A stretch of DNA of 64,000 nt from QZKY01 sp963666295 (GTDB lineage: Bacteria > Pseudomonadota > Gammaproteobacteria > Burkholderiales > Burkholderiaceae_D), in contig OY762707.1 in assembly GCA_963666295.1 (NCBI GenBank), positions 1,240,001 through 1,304,000 of the forward strand, read 5' to 3'. Below are positions 53,863-63,427 of the stretch, one piece after another. A program made the position numbers and the translations under genes. The notes below the pieces were generated by a model. The model saw only the letters and a program-made list of their open reading frames with translations. It did not search any database and was not told the DNA's origin. Each line of letters starts with the position of its first letter. The first letter of the stretch is position 1.

Positions 53863-54342
53863 TTATCCCAGAAAACGTAGCAAAGCGCGCAGCACATGCT
53901 CAACCGTTTGCGTGCGCACCGCTTCCCTGTCGCCAGAAAAAACCTGCCGGTCCGTGTATTCGCGCTGCCCCATCACACAGGCAATACAAACGGTGCCAAC
54001 CGGTTTGCCTGGCACGGCGCCCGTCGGGCCGGCAATCCCGGTAGTTGAAATGGCCACATCGGCATTGGTATGAGAAAGCGCGCCTTCTGCCATCGCTGCG
54101 GCAATTTCAACGCTCACAGCACCATGCAGGGCAATTTGCGCCGCTGGTATGCCCAGCATTTCCGTCTTGGACGTGTTGGAATAGGAAATGAATCCGCAAT
54201 CGAACCATTCTGATGAGCCGGCAATATCTGTAATCGCCTTGGCGACCGCGCCACCCGTACAGGATTCTGCCGTTGAAAGTGTCAATCCGCGCGCTTTAAG
54301 CACTCGCCCAACTTCTGCTGCCAGTTCAAAATTTTTGTCCAT
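53863..54342 (-). CDS. pncC: Nicotinamide-nucleotide amidase (CinA C-terminal type)
   Basis: 159 aa cytoplasmic deamidase of NMN to nicotinate mononucleotide, part of pyridine-nucleotide salvage. Stand-alone CinA C-terminal domain: LTLSTAESCTGGAVAKAIT with catalytic Ser/Thr, GFISYSNTSKTEMLGI and the Gly-rich ISTTGIAGPTGAVPGKPVG. Complete for the short form; the N-terminal COG1058 domain of long CinA is absent. Follows pgpA by 13 bp in a thiL-pgpA-pncC operon typical of betaproteobacteria. Confidence 0.92.
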   Translation of the reverse strand: MDKNFELAAEVGRVLKARGLTLSTAESCTGGAVAKAITDIAGSSEWFDCGFISYSNTSKTEMLGIPAAQIALHGAVSVEIAAAMAEGALSHTNADVAISTTGIAGPTGAVPGKPVGTVCIACVMGQREYTDRQVFSGDREAVRTQTVEHVLRALLRFLG

Positions 54343-54355
54343 GCTGCCCCCCCAC

Positions 54356-54886
54356 TCAAGGAATCATGACTCGCCAGATTGCAATGACCAGTAGTGTGTA
54401 GAATGCGGCAAAAATATCATCCCACATGACACCGAAACCGCCCTTGAAATGTTGATCGAAATAGCGAATCGGCGGTGGTTTCAGCATATCAAAAATACGA
54501 AACAGCACAAATGCAATCGCCTGCATTTGCCAGCCGCTCGGCATGACAAAAAGCAAAACAAGCCAAATTGCGATGATTTCATCCCATACGATGCTGCCAT
54601 GATCTGAAACGCCGAGCATTTCACCGGTGAGGTGGCAAGCTGCAATGCCAACAGCGAAACCGATGACAACCAGCCCCCCCCAGACGGCCGGCGTAAAAAT
54701 TTCCGGCCAGGACGCCGTAAAGATGGCGAATAAAAACCAGCCTAATAGCGTTCCGACCGTGCCTGGCATGATGGGCGACAGTCCGCTGCCGAATCCTTGA
54801 GCAATGACCGCCCACGGACTGGAAAGCATACTTTTCAGAGAAGGCGATTGACCGCTGGAGTCGCGCCCCGTTTCCAGTTCGCTCAT
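54356..54886 (-). CDS. pgpA: Phosphatidylglycerophosphatase A
   Basis: 176 aa inner-membrane phosphatase that yields phosphatidylglycerol. Motifs: GFGSGLSPIMPGTVGTLLGW, the acidic VWDEIIAIWLVL and RIFDMLKPPPIRYFDQHFKGGFGVMWDD, with four hydrophobic helices. Its ATG overlaps the thiL stop by 4 bp (ATGA). Confidence 0.95.
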   Translation of the reverse strand: MSELETGRDSSGQSPSLKSMLSSPWAVIAQGFGSGLSPIMPGTVGTLLGWFLFAIFTASWPEIFTPAVWGGLVVIGFAVGIAACHLTGEMLGVSDHGSIVWDEIIAIWLVLLFVMPSGWQMQAIAFVLFRIFDMLKPPPIRYFDQHFKGGFGVMWDDIFAAFYTLLVIAIWRVMIP

Positions 54887-55848
54887 GAATCGCGGAAATG
54901 ATCAAAGGAATGATGACCCAAGCTCAGTGGCTTGAAGTGCGCATCAACCAGTCGCATGCCCAACTCGGCTTCAATACTGCCAACACGTGACACGGCGTTA
55001 CCGGTTGCATTGCCTGCACTCAATATGGCAGCGCGCTTTGATATCGGCGCAGTAAAACACAACTCATAGTCGTCGCCGCCCGTCAGGGCGAAATCGCGTT
55101 GAATTTCTATCGGCTGCTCAGTCAGCATCTGGCCAAACGGTAAGGCATCGACATTCAGGGTTGCGCCAACCCCTGATTTTTCGAGAATATGCCCCAAGTC
55201 GCCGACCAGGCCATCTGAAATATCAATGGCCGCATTCGCCACGCCCGACAAGGCCATACCCAGCGCCACACGGGGCATGGGTTGATGTAAGCGATGTGCC
55301 GCCGAAACCTGGGTGGCTTCATCCAGCGTCAATTCCTTGAGCAAGCCCGCCAGACCCAGCCGTGCCTCGCCGATTGAGCCAGAAACCCAGATGTCATCAC
55401 CAACCTTGGCGGCATCCCGACGCAAAGCCTTACCTGAGGGAACTTCGCCGAAAATGGTCACGCAAATATTAAGCGGCCCTCTGGTGGTATCGCCCCCAAT
55501 CAGTTCGCACTCATACAATTCTGCCAGTGCAAAAAGCCCTTCGGCGTAAGCGCTAATCCAGGATTCATCCGGTTTTGGCAGGGAAAGCGCCAACGTAAAG
55601 GCCAAAGGCCTGGCGCCCATGGCCGCCAGGTCGGACAGGTTGACAGCCAGACTTTTATGACCGAGCATTCGCGGATCGGCATCATGAAAGAAGTGGGTTC
55701 CAGAAACCAGCATGTCGCTTGAGATGGCAATCTGCTTGCCAGCGACAGGCGTTAGCAATGCGCAATCATCACCGATCCCCAGCGCCGCACGACGCGTTGG
55801 ACGAAGGAAGTACTTTGCAATCAGGTCGAATTCGGACAGCATTTTCAT
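54883..55848 (-). CDS. thiL: Thiamine-monophosphate kinase
   Basis: 321 aa enzyme that phosphorylates thiamine monophosphate to thiamine diphosphate, the cofactor needed by Oxc and phosphoketolase in this same window. Motifs: LGIGDDCALL, SDMLVSGTHFF, NLSDLAAMGARP, GGDTTRGP, DISDGLVGDLGHI and TGGDDYELCF. Translationally coupled to pgpA. Confidence 0.95.
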   Translation of the reverse strand: MKMLSEFDLIAKYFLRPTRRAALGIGDDCALLTPVAGKQIAISSDMLVSGTHFFHDADPRMLGHKSLAVNLSDLAAMGARPLAFTLALSLPKPDESWISAYAEGLFALAELYECELIGGDTTRGPLNICVTIFGEVPSGKALRRDAAKVGDDIWVSGSIGEARLGLAGLLKELTLDEATQVSAAHRLHQPMPRVALGMALSGVANAAIDISDGLVGDLGHILEKSGVGATLNVDALPFGQMLTEQPIEIQRDFALTGGDDYELCFTAPISKRAAILSAGNATGNAVSRVGSIEAELGMRLVDAHFKPLSLGHHSFDHFRDS

Positions 55849-55882
55849 ATTTTAACGAATCCTTTTCCAAGTGAGCGGCATT

Positions 55883-56311
55883 TTATTGCTTGCCGCGTTG
55901 TGCCTTTTCGCCAACGGGCAGCTTTGCTGATTTCCATGCATCGAATCCGCCAGCAAAATGGGTGACGGAGTGCATGCCCATTTCCTGAAGGGTGAGAGTT
56001 GCCAGGCTGGAACGCCAGCCCTTGTTGCAGTAGAGGACGAAAGTTTTCTCAGTGCCGAAAATTTCCCGAAAATACGGGCTGTCAGGATCAACCCAGAATT
56101 CGAGCATGCCGCGCGGCGCATGATAAGCGCCCGGAATCAGACCTTCGCGCGTCATTTCGCGCACATCCCGAATATCCACAAAAACGACATCCGGCTGGCC
56201 GTACATGGCGTGCGCTTCGTCCAGCGAAAGCGTACGGATTTGCGCGCGCGCAGCCTCAATTAACTGTTTATACCCCTTTCTGACCGGTCTGTTATTCGCT
56301 TCCTCGGACAT
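55883..56311 (-). CDS. Rhodanese-domain protein
   Basis: 142 aa cytoplasmic sulfurtransferase-like protein. Single rhodanese domain: VVFVDIRDVREMTREGLIPGAYHAPRG and the active-site loop VLYCNKGWRSS with the persulfide Cys near residue 107. ATG 56311 (MSEEANNRPVRKGY) suits the family; the longer frame to 56449 is not conserved. Sulfur acceptor unknown. Stop lies 35 bp from thiL start. Confidence 0.88.
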   Translation of the reverse strand: MSEEANNRPVRKGYKQLIEAARAQIRTLSLDEAHAMYGQPDVVFVDIRDVREMTREGLIPGAYHAPRGMLEFWVDPDSPYFREIFGTEKTFVLYCNKGWRSSLATLTLQEMGMHSVTHFAGGFDAWKSAKLPVGEKAQRGKQ

Positions 56312-56667
56312 TGCTTCGCAACCTTTTGAACGCAGAAAAGACTTCGAGTATAAAGGGAAATCTTCAACATGCACACGAATGGCGTGGGCGTTGTTTATGC
56401 AGCTGAAAAAAGCCTTCTGGCAGAGAGCAGGTGGTGGCTGCCGCTTCATTTCACTCTTTTATTCAGCGCTTTCTCGGATTGTTCGTGCATTTGTTTTTCG
56501 AGAGAAACTTTGTGCCAAATCCCTTCCAAATATTGATGCTTTTCAAGCAATAAGTCATATTTTCTTGAACTATGTTGATAAAACGCTAACAAAAAATGTG
56601 CGCCCAATAGTTTCATAAGACTTACCCGAAAAATCTTTTTTATTCACGAAATAAAAAGGAGGGCAGT
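56312..56667. other. Divergent intergenic region rhodanese / LapG-like gene
   Basis: 356 bp without a gene. AT-rich toward the right end, presumably promoters of both flanking genes. No clear operator seen. Confidence 0.4.
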
Positions 56668-57405
56668 ATGAAATACAGATCCGTACAGCGCATTTTTCTG
56701 ATGGCATGCGGGCTGTTCGTAATAAACATGTCTTTGGCGCGGCAGTCACATTTTCAACTATGGTCTGAAAGGGTGTTCGTTCAGGTGGAAAAGGAATATG
56801 GCTACGCTGGTGCCGAGCGCATGCGAAAATTTCACCGGGTAATGGTAGAGAACATTAATGAGTCGGTAGATGTGAAACTCAGGGTGATTAATGATTCTTT
56901 TAATCAGTTGCCCTGGGTTGCGGACGACAAAAAGCACCAGATAAATGATTATTGGGCAACGCCGCTAGAAACCATTGCCACTTTTAGTGGTGACTGTGAA
57001 GACATTGCCATCGCCAAGTACATGGCGCTCAGGATGATGGGGATTTCACGTGAAAACATGCAGCTCGCCCATGTCAAGGTAAAGCGTACCGGTAAGCCGC
57101 ATATGGTGTTGGTTTATATCTCCAGGCCGGATCAGTCGCTCGACAAACAACCCTTACTTATTTTGGATAATTTGGATCCCGCCATCAAACAGGGAAAGGA
57201 ACGTAAAGACTTAAGAGCGGTTTACCTGATTGATCATGATCGAAACGTGACTTTGCTTAATTACGAAGGTAGCCAGTGTTCCGTTTTCTTCACAAGAAAA
57301 AATGTTAAAGCAAAAAAACTCACGAAATTCAAAAAGAAAATGCTGGTGAGCAACGCCAGATACGAGCAACACAATAATGGGCGGCCACTATTTTTAGTCA
57401 TGTAG
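56668..57405 (+). CDS. LapG-like periplasmic transglutaminase-fold cysteine protease
   Basis: 245 aa. N-terminal signal or anchor (FLMACGLFVINMSLA), then the bacterial transglutaminase-like cysteine protease domain with catalytic Cys in TFSGDCEDIAIAKY near residue 110, His in GKPHMVLVY and Asp in LILDNLD. LapG cleaves a large RTX adhesin to release biofilms under control of the c-di-GMP receptor LapD; neither partner gene is in the window. The C-terminal 40 residues are strongly basic (KNVKAKKLTKFKKKML), which is unusual. AGGAGGG precedes the ATG. Confidence 0.85.
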   Translation: MKYRSVQRIFLMACGLFVINMSLARQSHFQLWSERVFVQVEKEYGYAGAERMRKFHRVMVENINESVDVKLRVINDSFNQLPWVADDKKHQINDYWATPLETIATFSGDCEDIAIAKYMALRMMGISRENMQLAHVKVKRTGKPHMVLVYISRPDQSLDKQPLLILDNLDPAIKQGKERKDLRAVYLIDHDRNVTLLNYEGSQCSVFFTRKNVKAKKLTKFKKKMLVSNARYEQHNNGRPLFLVM

Positions 57406-57618
57406 GTGGTTTGTTGCTGCGCGGTATTTTGCATGGGGAAGCAGGGTGGCTCATTTGACGAATGAGCTGCTGGATTTGGCAGTACGCGCGTAAAACCTGA
57501 CCATTCGTCGCGAGGAGAGGCGTTTTTCTCAAAGTGTGCCTTGGGGAAAGCTGGACATGTCGGGATAGCCTCGTGAATGACTTATCTCGCCTCTGGTACT
57601 CACGAAAGCTGTTTCAGC

Positions 57619-58383
57619 TCAAATTTGATCGTACTGCTGCAAATTGTTGTGACGAATCATTGCTTGCAGTTCTTCGACGTAAGCGCTGCCTCGTGATGAA
57701 TAATGGCCAAGTCCTTTAGCCAGTTCCGTTCCCTGCGGCGGAATTTGCGCAGTTCGCATAAGTTCACGTATCTTGCGCAGCTCCGCATAGGCTGGATGAC
57801 TGTTTAGATTCTTAATGTAACTATTGACCGATTCTGCTGGAGAAGAAAATTTCGCGACTTCATGAACTTGATCGCTGCCGCGCAATTTCGGCACGAGCCC
57901 ACAACCTTTAGAAAAGCACCATTGCCCAAAATAATTACGTGCGTCAAGCGCAAAGCGGGAGGTGCCCCAGGCACTTTCGTTGGCGGCCTGAGCTAAAGCC
58001 AGCGATGGCGGTACAACATCTACACGGCGCAACAGGGATCTCCAATGAAACTCGTTGCCAGTATCAAAAGCATTCAGCCTATATTCTTTCGCCAGTTGCT
58101 GAACCTTGTGTGTTGCAGCTGAACTCAAGTCATTGCGCGCCTTATGCCAGCGTAAAAGTTGATCACGGAGCTTCACAATTTCTGCATTTCGATTTTCAAC
58201 TAGGGATAGAAAATAGCGGAAGAAAGCGTCCTTGCGCTCTTTGCCAGCAGCATACTGAAGAAACTCAGGAGAGTTTGAGACAGGCTGTTCTGTTACCGTT
58301 GGTGCTACCGGTACCAACATCAGGCCTGTCAGAATAACGATCACTGGTACGACTAATAAGGTGTACTTGTTTAAAAACTTCAT
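57619..58383 (-). CDS. Bax-like glucosaminidase-domain protein
   Basis: 254 aa. N-terminal membrane anchor (KYTLLVVPVIVILTGLMLV), a helical region, then a glucosaminidase (lysozyme-like) domain with ALAQAANESAWGTSRFALDARNYFGQWC, whose Glu is the expected catalytic acid, and YIKNLNSHPAYAELRKIR. Predicted to cleave peptidoglycan from the periplasmic face. ATG 58383 gives the standard anchor; upstream codons to 58449 are unlikely. Confidence 0.87.
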   Translation of the reverse strand: MKFLNKYTLLVVPVIVILTGLMLVPVAPTVTEQPVSNSPEFLQYAAGKERKDAFFRYFLSLVENRNAEIVKLRDQLLRWHKARNDLSSAATHKVQQLAKEYRLNAFDTGNEFHWRSLLRRVDVVPPSLALAQAANESAWGTSRFALDARNYFGQWCFSKGCGLVPKLRGSDQVHEVAKFSSPAESVNSYIKNLNSHPAYAELRKIRELMRTAQIPPQGTELAKGLGHYSSRGSAYVEELQAMIRHNNLQQYDQI

Positions 58384-58448
58384 AACGCGTGATTTAATAG
58401 AAAACGATGCAGATCTTCGGTGAAACTCGGATGGTATAACCGGAAACA

Positions 58449-58478
58449 AAAAAGCTCAGCTCTTTGGCTAAGCCTTTA
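58449..58478 (-). terminator. Terminator of the tRNA-Thr gene
   Basis: On the minus strand AGGCTTAGC-caaaga-GCTGAGCTT then TTTT; a 9-bp stem with two wobble pairs directly downstream of the tRNA. Confidence 0.75.
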
Positions 58479-58485
58479 ATTTTAT

Positions 58486-58561
<76 letters not shown>

Positions 58562-58744
58562 GTACCTAAAACTGGAAGTTCGCCATTCTAGCAAAGAAAT
58601 TCCCGCTTTTGTTTTGTCGTGTGCGGTCAAACCGTTGTTTGCCGAGCTTCTTGTCACAGGATTTTTCACAATCGGGCTATACTTCATGTCAAGGTTTCTG
58701 TGGCGCAACGTAGGCGCCACTTCCTTCCATACAATTGGAGATTT

Positions 58745-59482
58745 ATGACGCATCATATTTTTAAAAAAGGCTTGAAAAAATCAGCAATGGCCTTGTTGAT
58801 GTTGGCAACCATGAGTGCATGGGCGGGAACGTCAGACGAAAACAGGGTAAAAACGCAGATTCAGGAAAGTCTGGGCAACAGCACGAAGGTGGATGGGGTG
58901 ACAAAGACGCCTTATTCCGGTTTGTATGAAATTCGCACCGGCGGGAATATTCTCTATACCGATGCTGAAGCGAAATACGTTTTTGTCGGCCATATTTTTG
59001 AAGCGAAAACACGTGAAAACCTGACGCAATCCCGTCTCAATGAGATTAACCGGGTCAAGTTTTCAGATCTGCCGCTGGATTTGGCGGTCAAAACGGTTAG
59101 GGGTAACGGGAAGCGTAAAATTACCGTATTTTCCGACCCGCAGTGCGGACATTGCAAGCGACTTGAAAAAACGCTGGAAAGTGTGAACAACATAACGGTT
59201 TATACGTTCATGTATAACATTCTGTCGAAAAACTCAGCGACCAAGGCGCGCAACATCTGGTGCTCGGACAACGCGAGCAATGCGTGGCGAGACTGGATGC
59301 AAAATGGCAAAATTCCTCAAACTGCATCGGTGAAGTGTGAAGATCCGGGGCAAAAGGTATTTACGCTAGGCAGAAAGTTGAACATTACAGGCACGCCAAC
59401 GATCTTCTTTGCTGATGGTTCACGGGTGCCGGGTGCCATTGATGCCAGAATGCTGGAAGAGAAACTGGCAAAAACGAAATAG
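58745..59482 (+). CDS. dsbC: Thiol:disulfide isomerase DsbC
   Basis: 245 aa periplasmic disulfide isomerase. Signal peptide cleaved near AWA-GT, N-terminal dimerisation domain (SGLYEIRTGGNILYTDAEAKY), linker, then thioredoxin-fold catalytic domain with DPQCGHCKRLEKTLE (active-site CGHC near residue 138) and a second structural Cys pair (IWCSD, VKCED); cis-Pro in TGTPTIF. GGAG precedes ATG 58745. Confidence 0.93.
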   Translation: MTHHIFKKGLKKSAMALLMLATMSAWAGTSDENRVKTQIQESLGNSTKVDGVTKTPYSGLYEIRTGGNILYTDAEAKYVFVGHIFEAKTRENLTQSRLNEINRVKFSDLPLDLAVKTVRGNGKRKITVFSDPQCGHCKRLEKTLESVNNITVYTFMYNILSKNSATKARNIWCSDNASNAWRDWMQNGKIPQTASVKCEDPGQKVFTLGRKLNITGTPTIFFADGSRVPGAIDARMLEEKLAKTK

Positions 59483-59568
59483 CCCGAAGATAGGGCTGTG
59501 CGCCATTGCCTGTTGACGAACAAGACTGGTTGCTGACTTGAATTGCGCGCAAGCTGTTGATTCGAGGC

Positions 59569-59574
59569 TATAAT
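59569..59574 (+). promoter_or_regulatory. Predicted -10 box upstream of metH
   Basis: Consensus TATAAT, about 80 bp before the metH ATG and only 30 bp before a strong terminator hairpin. No good -35 is spaced at 17 bp. Confidence 0.5.
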
Positions 59575-59604
59575 TTCAGATGTTGAAATCAGCAACTGCT
59601 GAAC

Positions 59605-59635
59605 CCGACCCGCTTGCAAGGCGGGTCGGTTTTTT
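59605..59635 (+). terminator. Intrinsic terminator between dsbC and metH (possible metH attenuator)
   Basis: CCGACCCGC-ttgcaag-GCGGGTCGG-TTTTTT, very strong. It ends 18 bp before the metH start. It may end dsbC transcripts or act as an attenuator of metH, since a TATAAT lies just before it. The leader contains small hairpins ATTTCA/TGAAAT and CAGCA/TGCTG. Confidence 0.9.
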
Positions 59636-59653
59636 GCTTTTGAGAAAAGCCTC

Positions 59654-62600
59654 ATGAAACAGATTAAAAATTCTCCTGTCGAAGCGCAATTGCGCGAAAT
59701 TTTAAGCCAGCGCATCATGGTTCTTGATGGCGCGATGGGCACCATGATTCAGCGGTACCGGCTGGAAGAGCAAGACTTTCGTGGCGCGCGGTTTGCTGAT
59801 TTTGCACCACCCGCCGAGGCTGGCGAGCGCGAATTGTTCGTGCGTGGCAACAGCGATTTGCTGAACCTGACGCAACCGGGAATCATCCAGGAAATTCACG
59901 AAGCTTATCTGGAAGCGGGTGCCGACATCATCGAAACCAACACTTTTGGTGCAACTGCAGTGGCCCAGGATGACTACTACATGGGTCATCTGGTACATGA
60001 AATGAACGTGGTTGGCGCGCAACTGGCCCGTGCCGCGCGCGACAAGTATGCCACGCCGGAGAAGCCCCGCTTTGTTGCTGGCGGCATGGGGCCGACGCCA
60101 CGAACGGCGTCAATCTCGCCGGATGTAAACGATCCCGGCGCGCGGAATGTCACCTTTGATGAATTGGCGCAAGCCTATCTGGAACAGGCGCGCGCATTGG
60201 CCGAGGGCGGGGTTGACCTGTTTCTGGTGGAAACCGTGTTCGATACGCTCAACTGTAAAGCGGCGCTATTTGCATTGGATACCTTCTTTGAAGAAAGCGG
60301 GCTGCGCTGGCCGGTCATGATTTCCGGTACGGTGACGGATGCATCGGGTCGTATTCTTTCGGGTCAGACGGTGACGGCTTTCTGGCATTCGGTGCGTCAT
60401 GCCAAGCCACTGACAATAGGCTTGAACTGTGCGATGGGCGCTGCGCTGATGCGCCCATATGCGGAAGAGATCTCGCGCATCGCAGATACTTTCATCTGTA
60501 TCTATCCGAATGCCGGCTTGCCAAATCCAATGAGCGAGACCGGCTTTGACGAACTGCCAGAAGATACCTCAGCTTTGCTGAAGGAATTTGGCGAAAGCGG
60601 CTTTCTCAACATTGCCGGCGGATGCTGCGGAACGACGCCAGATCACATTCGGGCCATCGCCGAGGTGGTGAAGGATATTCCGCCGCGCACGGTGCCTGCC
60701 GCTTCTACAGATATGCTGCTATCCGGCCTAGAGCCGTTTACCATTAATGAAGATTCGCTGTTCGTGAATGTGGGTGAGCGTACCAATGTGACCGGTTCCC
60801 GCGCATTTGCGCGCCTGATTCTGAACGAAGAATATGATCAGGCATTGTCGGTCGCGCGTCAGCAGGTCGAGAATGGCGCGCAGGTGATCGACATTAACAT
60901 GGACGAGGCGATGCTGGATTCGGAAGCGGCAATGAGGCACTTTCTGAATCTGGTGGCGTCCGAACCGGAAATTGCGCGCGTTCCGGTGATGATCGACTCC
61001 AGCAAATGGGAAGTGCTGGAAGCGGGGCTGAAGTGTCTGCAAGGCAAAGGCATCGTGAATTCGATTTCACTGAAGGAAGGTGAGGAATCCTTCCTGCATC
61101 AGGCCAAACTGTGTCGCCGTTATGGCGCGGCCATTATTGTGATGGCGTTTGACGAAACCGGCCAGGCCGATACCTTCGAGCGCAAGATCGAGATTTGCGC
61201 GCGCGCGTACAAGTTGCTGGTGGAAGAAGTTGGCTTTCCACCAGAAGATATCATTTTCGATCCGAACATTTTCGCCGTCGCGACTGGCATTGATGAGCAC
61301 GACAATTACGCGGTCGATTTCATCAATGCAACGCGCTGGATCAAGGAAAACCTGCCGCATGCGAAGATTAGTGGCGGGGTATCCAATGTGAGTTTCAGTT
61401 TCCGCGGCAACAATCCAGCGCGTGAAGCGATTCATACGGTCTTTCTTTACCACGCGATTCGGGCAGGGTTGACGATGGGCATCGTCAATGCGGGTATGGT
61501 CGGGGTGTATGATGAAATTCCGGCCGAGCTGCGCGAACGGGTGGAAGACGTGGTGCTGAATCGTCGTCCGGATGCGACCGAGCGCCTGGTTGAGGTGGCG
61601 TCGCAATTTGAGGCGGGCGCCAAGCAGGAGGCGGCGACGCTGGAATGGCGTCAGGAGCCAGTGGCAAAACGTCTCGCGCATGCGATGGTGCACGGCATCA
61701 CGCAGTGGATTGACGAAGATACCGAAGCAGCGCGCCAGCAAGTCATGGAGGAGGGCGGTCGCCCGATCAATGTCATCGAGGGCCCTTTGATGAGTGGCAT
61801 GGATGTCGTGGGCGATTTGTTTGGTCAGGGCAAGATGTTCTTGCCGCAGGTGGTCAAATCCGCGCGTGTGATGAAACAGGCTGTGGCACATTTGCTGCCG
61901 TACATTGAGGAAGAGAAAAAAGAACTGGGTGATGCCAAGCCCAAGGGCAAGTTTCTGATTGCGACCGTCAAGGGTGACGTGCACGACATCGGCAAGAATA
62001 TTGTGGCCGTCGTGTTGCAATGTAACAACTTTGAAGTGATCAACATGGGCGTGATGGTGCCGGCTGCCGAAATTCTGGCGAAGGCCAAGGAAGTGGGCGC
62101 CGACATCATCGGGCTCTCGGGACTGATTACTCCATCGCTCGAAGAGATGATGCATGTCGCCAGTGAAATGCAGCGCGATCCCTACTTCCGTGAACGCAAG
62201 ATTCCGTTGATGGTGGGAGGTGCGACGACTGGCCGCGCCCATACAGCGGTGAAGATTGCACCGAATTACGATGGGCCGGTGATTCATACGGCAGATGCGT
62301 CGCGTGCGGTGACGGCGGCGCAGAACCTGCTGACGGAAGAAACGCGTGAGAGCTACATCGAAGCCATGATGGCCGATTACGCACATTTGCGCGAACTGCA
62401 TGCTGGCAAGAAAAAAGCCAATATTATTCCGTTGCAGGAAGCACGGAACAACCACGCGAAAATCGACTTTAGCGGTGATCATGCGCCTGTCAAACCACGC
62501 CTGATCGGTCACCGGTTCCTGAAAAATGCCGATTTGGCGACGATTGCGCAGTACATCGACTGGGGGCCATTCTTTCACACCTGGGATTTGCACGGTCATT

Positions 62601-63403
62601 ATCCGGCGATTCTGGAAGATGCGGAAATGGGCGAGCAGGCGCGTGCGTTGCTGGCTGACGGACAGGCCATGCTGAAAAAAATCATTGAGGGGCGCTGGCT
62701 GACGGCACATGCGGCCCTGGCTTTGATGCCGGCCAATAGCGTTGGCGATGATATCGAAGTTTATACCGACGAAAGTCGTACCGAAGTGGCGTTCACCTAT
62801 TTCGGGGTGCGCCAGCAAACGGCCAAGCCGGTGATTGACGGTGTGCCGCATCCGAACCAGTGTCTGGCCGATTTTGTTGCACCCAGGTCGAGCGGCATTG
62901 CCGATTATCTCGGCATGTTTGCGCTGACGACGGGACTGGGCGTGGAGAAGCGCGTGCAGCAGTTCAGGGATGCGCTGGATGATTACAGCGCCATTATGTT
63001 GCAGGCATTGGCAGACCGTCTGGTCGAGGCGTTCAGCGAATATCTGCACGAACTGGTGCGCAAGGATCTGTGGGCCTATGCGCATGACGAGCACTTGAGC
63101 CACGAAGAATTACGCAAGGAAAAATTCCGCGGTATTCGTCCGGCACCGGGTTATCCGGCCTGCCCGGAGCATACCGTCAAGAGTGATGTTTTCAAACTGT
63201 TGCGCTGTCAAGAGATTGGCATGGCGCTGACTGAATCGATGGCGATGCTGCCAGGCTCATCCGTATGCGGTTTCTACTTTGCGCATCCAGAATCGAAATT
63301 CTTCAGTGTCGGCAAAATCGGCAGGGATCAATTGACTGATATGGCGGCGCGACGCGGCGTCAGCGAAGAACAACTCACGCACTGGCTGGCACCGAATCTG
63401 TAA
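59654..63403 (+). CDS. metH: Cobalamin-dependent methionine synthase
   Basis: 1249 aa modular enzyme that transfers methyl from methyl-tetrahydrofolate to homocysteine through cobalamin. Order: homocysteine-binding zinc barrel (1-330; Cys in GLNCAMGA and IAGGCCGTTPDHIRAI), pterin-binding domain (about 355-620; NVGERTNVTGSRAF), B12 cap and Rossmann domains (VKGDVHDIGKNIV with the DxHxxG lower ligand near residue 775), and the C-terminal AdoMet reactivation domain (RPAPGYPACPEH near 1160). Full length and uninterrupted. Needs vitamin B12. Confidence 0.97.
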   Translation: MKQIKNSPVEAQLREILSQRIMVLDGAMGTMIQRYRLEEQDFRGARFADFAPPAEAGERELFVRGNSDLLNLTQPGIIQEIHEAYLEAGADIIETNTFGATAVAQDDYYMGHLVHEMNVVGAQLARAARDKYATPEKPRFVAGGMGPTPRTASISPDVNDPGARNVTFDELAQAYLEQARALAEGGVDLFLVETVFDTLNCKAALFALDTFFEESGLRWPVMISGTVTDASGRILSGQTVTAFWHSVRHAKPLTIGLNCAMGAALMRPYAEEISRIADTFICIYPNAGLPNPMSETGFDELPEDTSALLKEFGESGFLNIAGGCCGTTPDHIRAIAEVVKDIPPRTVPAASTDMLLSGLEPFTINEDSLFVNVGERTNVTGSRAFARLILNEEYDQALSVARQQVENGAQVIDINMDEAMLDSEAAMRHFLNLVASEPEIARVPVMIDSSKWEVLEAGLKCLQGKGIVNSISLKEGEESFLHQAKLCRRYGAAIIVMAFDETGQADTFERKIEICARAYKLLVEEVGFPPEDIIFDPNIFAVATGIDEHDNYAVDFINATRWIKENLPHAKISGGVSNVSFSFRGNNPAREAIHTVFLYHAIRAGLTMGIVNAGMVGVYDEIPAELRERVEDVVLNRRPDATERLVEVASQFEAGAKQEAATLEWRQEPVAKRLAHAMVHGITQWIDEDTEAARQQVMEEGGRPINVIEGPLMSGMDVVGDLFGQGKMFLPQVVKSARVMKQAVAHLLPYIEEEKKELGDAKPKGKFLIATVKGDVHDIGKNIVAVVLQCNNFEVINMGVMVPAAEILAKAKEVGADIIGLSGLITPSLEEMMHVASEMQRDPYFRERKIPLMVGGATTGRAHTAVKIAPNYDGPVIHTADASRAVTAAQNLLTEETRESYIEAMMADYAHLRELHAGKKKANIIPLQEARNNHAKIDFSGDHAPVKPRLIGHRFLKNADLATIAQYIDWGPFFHTWDLHGHYPAILEDAEMGEQARALLADGQAMLKKIIEGRWLTAHAALALMPANSVGDDIEVYTDESRTEVAFTYFGVRQQTAKPVIDGVPHPNQCLADFVAPRSSGIADYLGMFALTTGLGVEKRVQQFRDALDDYSAIMLQALADRLVEAFSEYLHELVRKDLWAYAHDEHLSHEELRKEKFRGIRPAPGYPACPEHTVKSDVFKLLRCQEIGMALTESMAMLPGSSVCGFYFAHPESKFFSVGKIGRDQLTDMAARRGVSEEQLTHWLAPNL

Positions 63404-63427
63404 ACAGTGATCAATCTGGGAGGCAAC

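Noticed and set aside
61067..63103. 678-codon open frame on the minus strand
   Set aside because: It lies entirely antisense to metH, whose domains are intact; the protein is His/Arg/Asn-rich with no family features, as expected for a shadow of a GC-biased coding strand.
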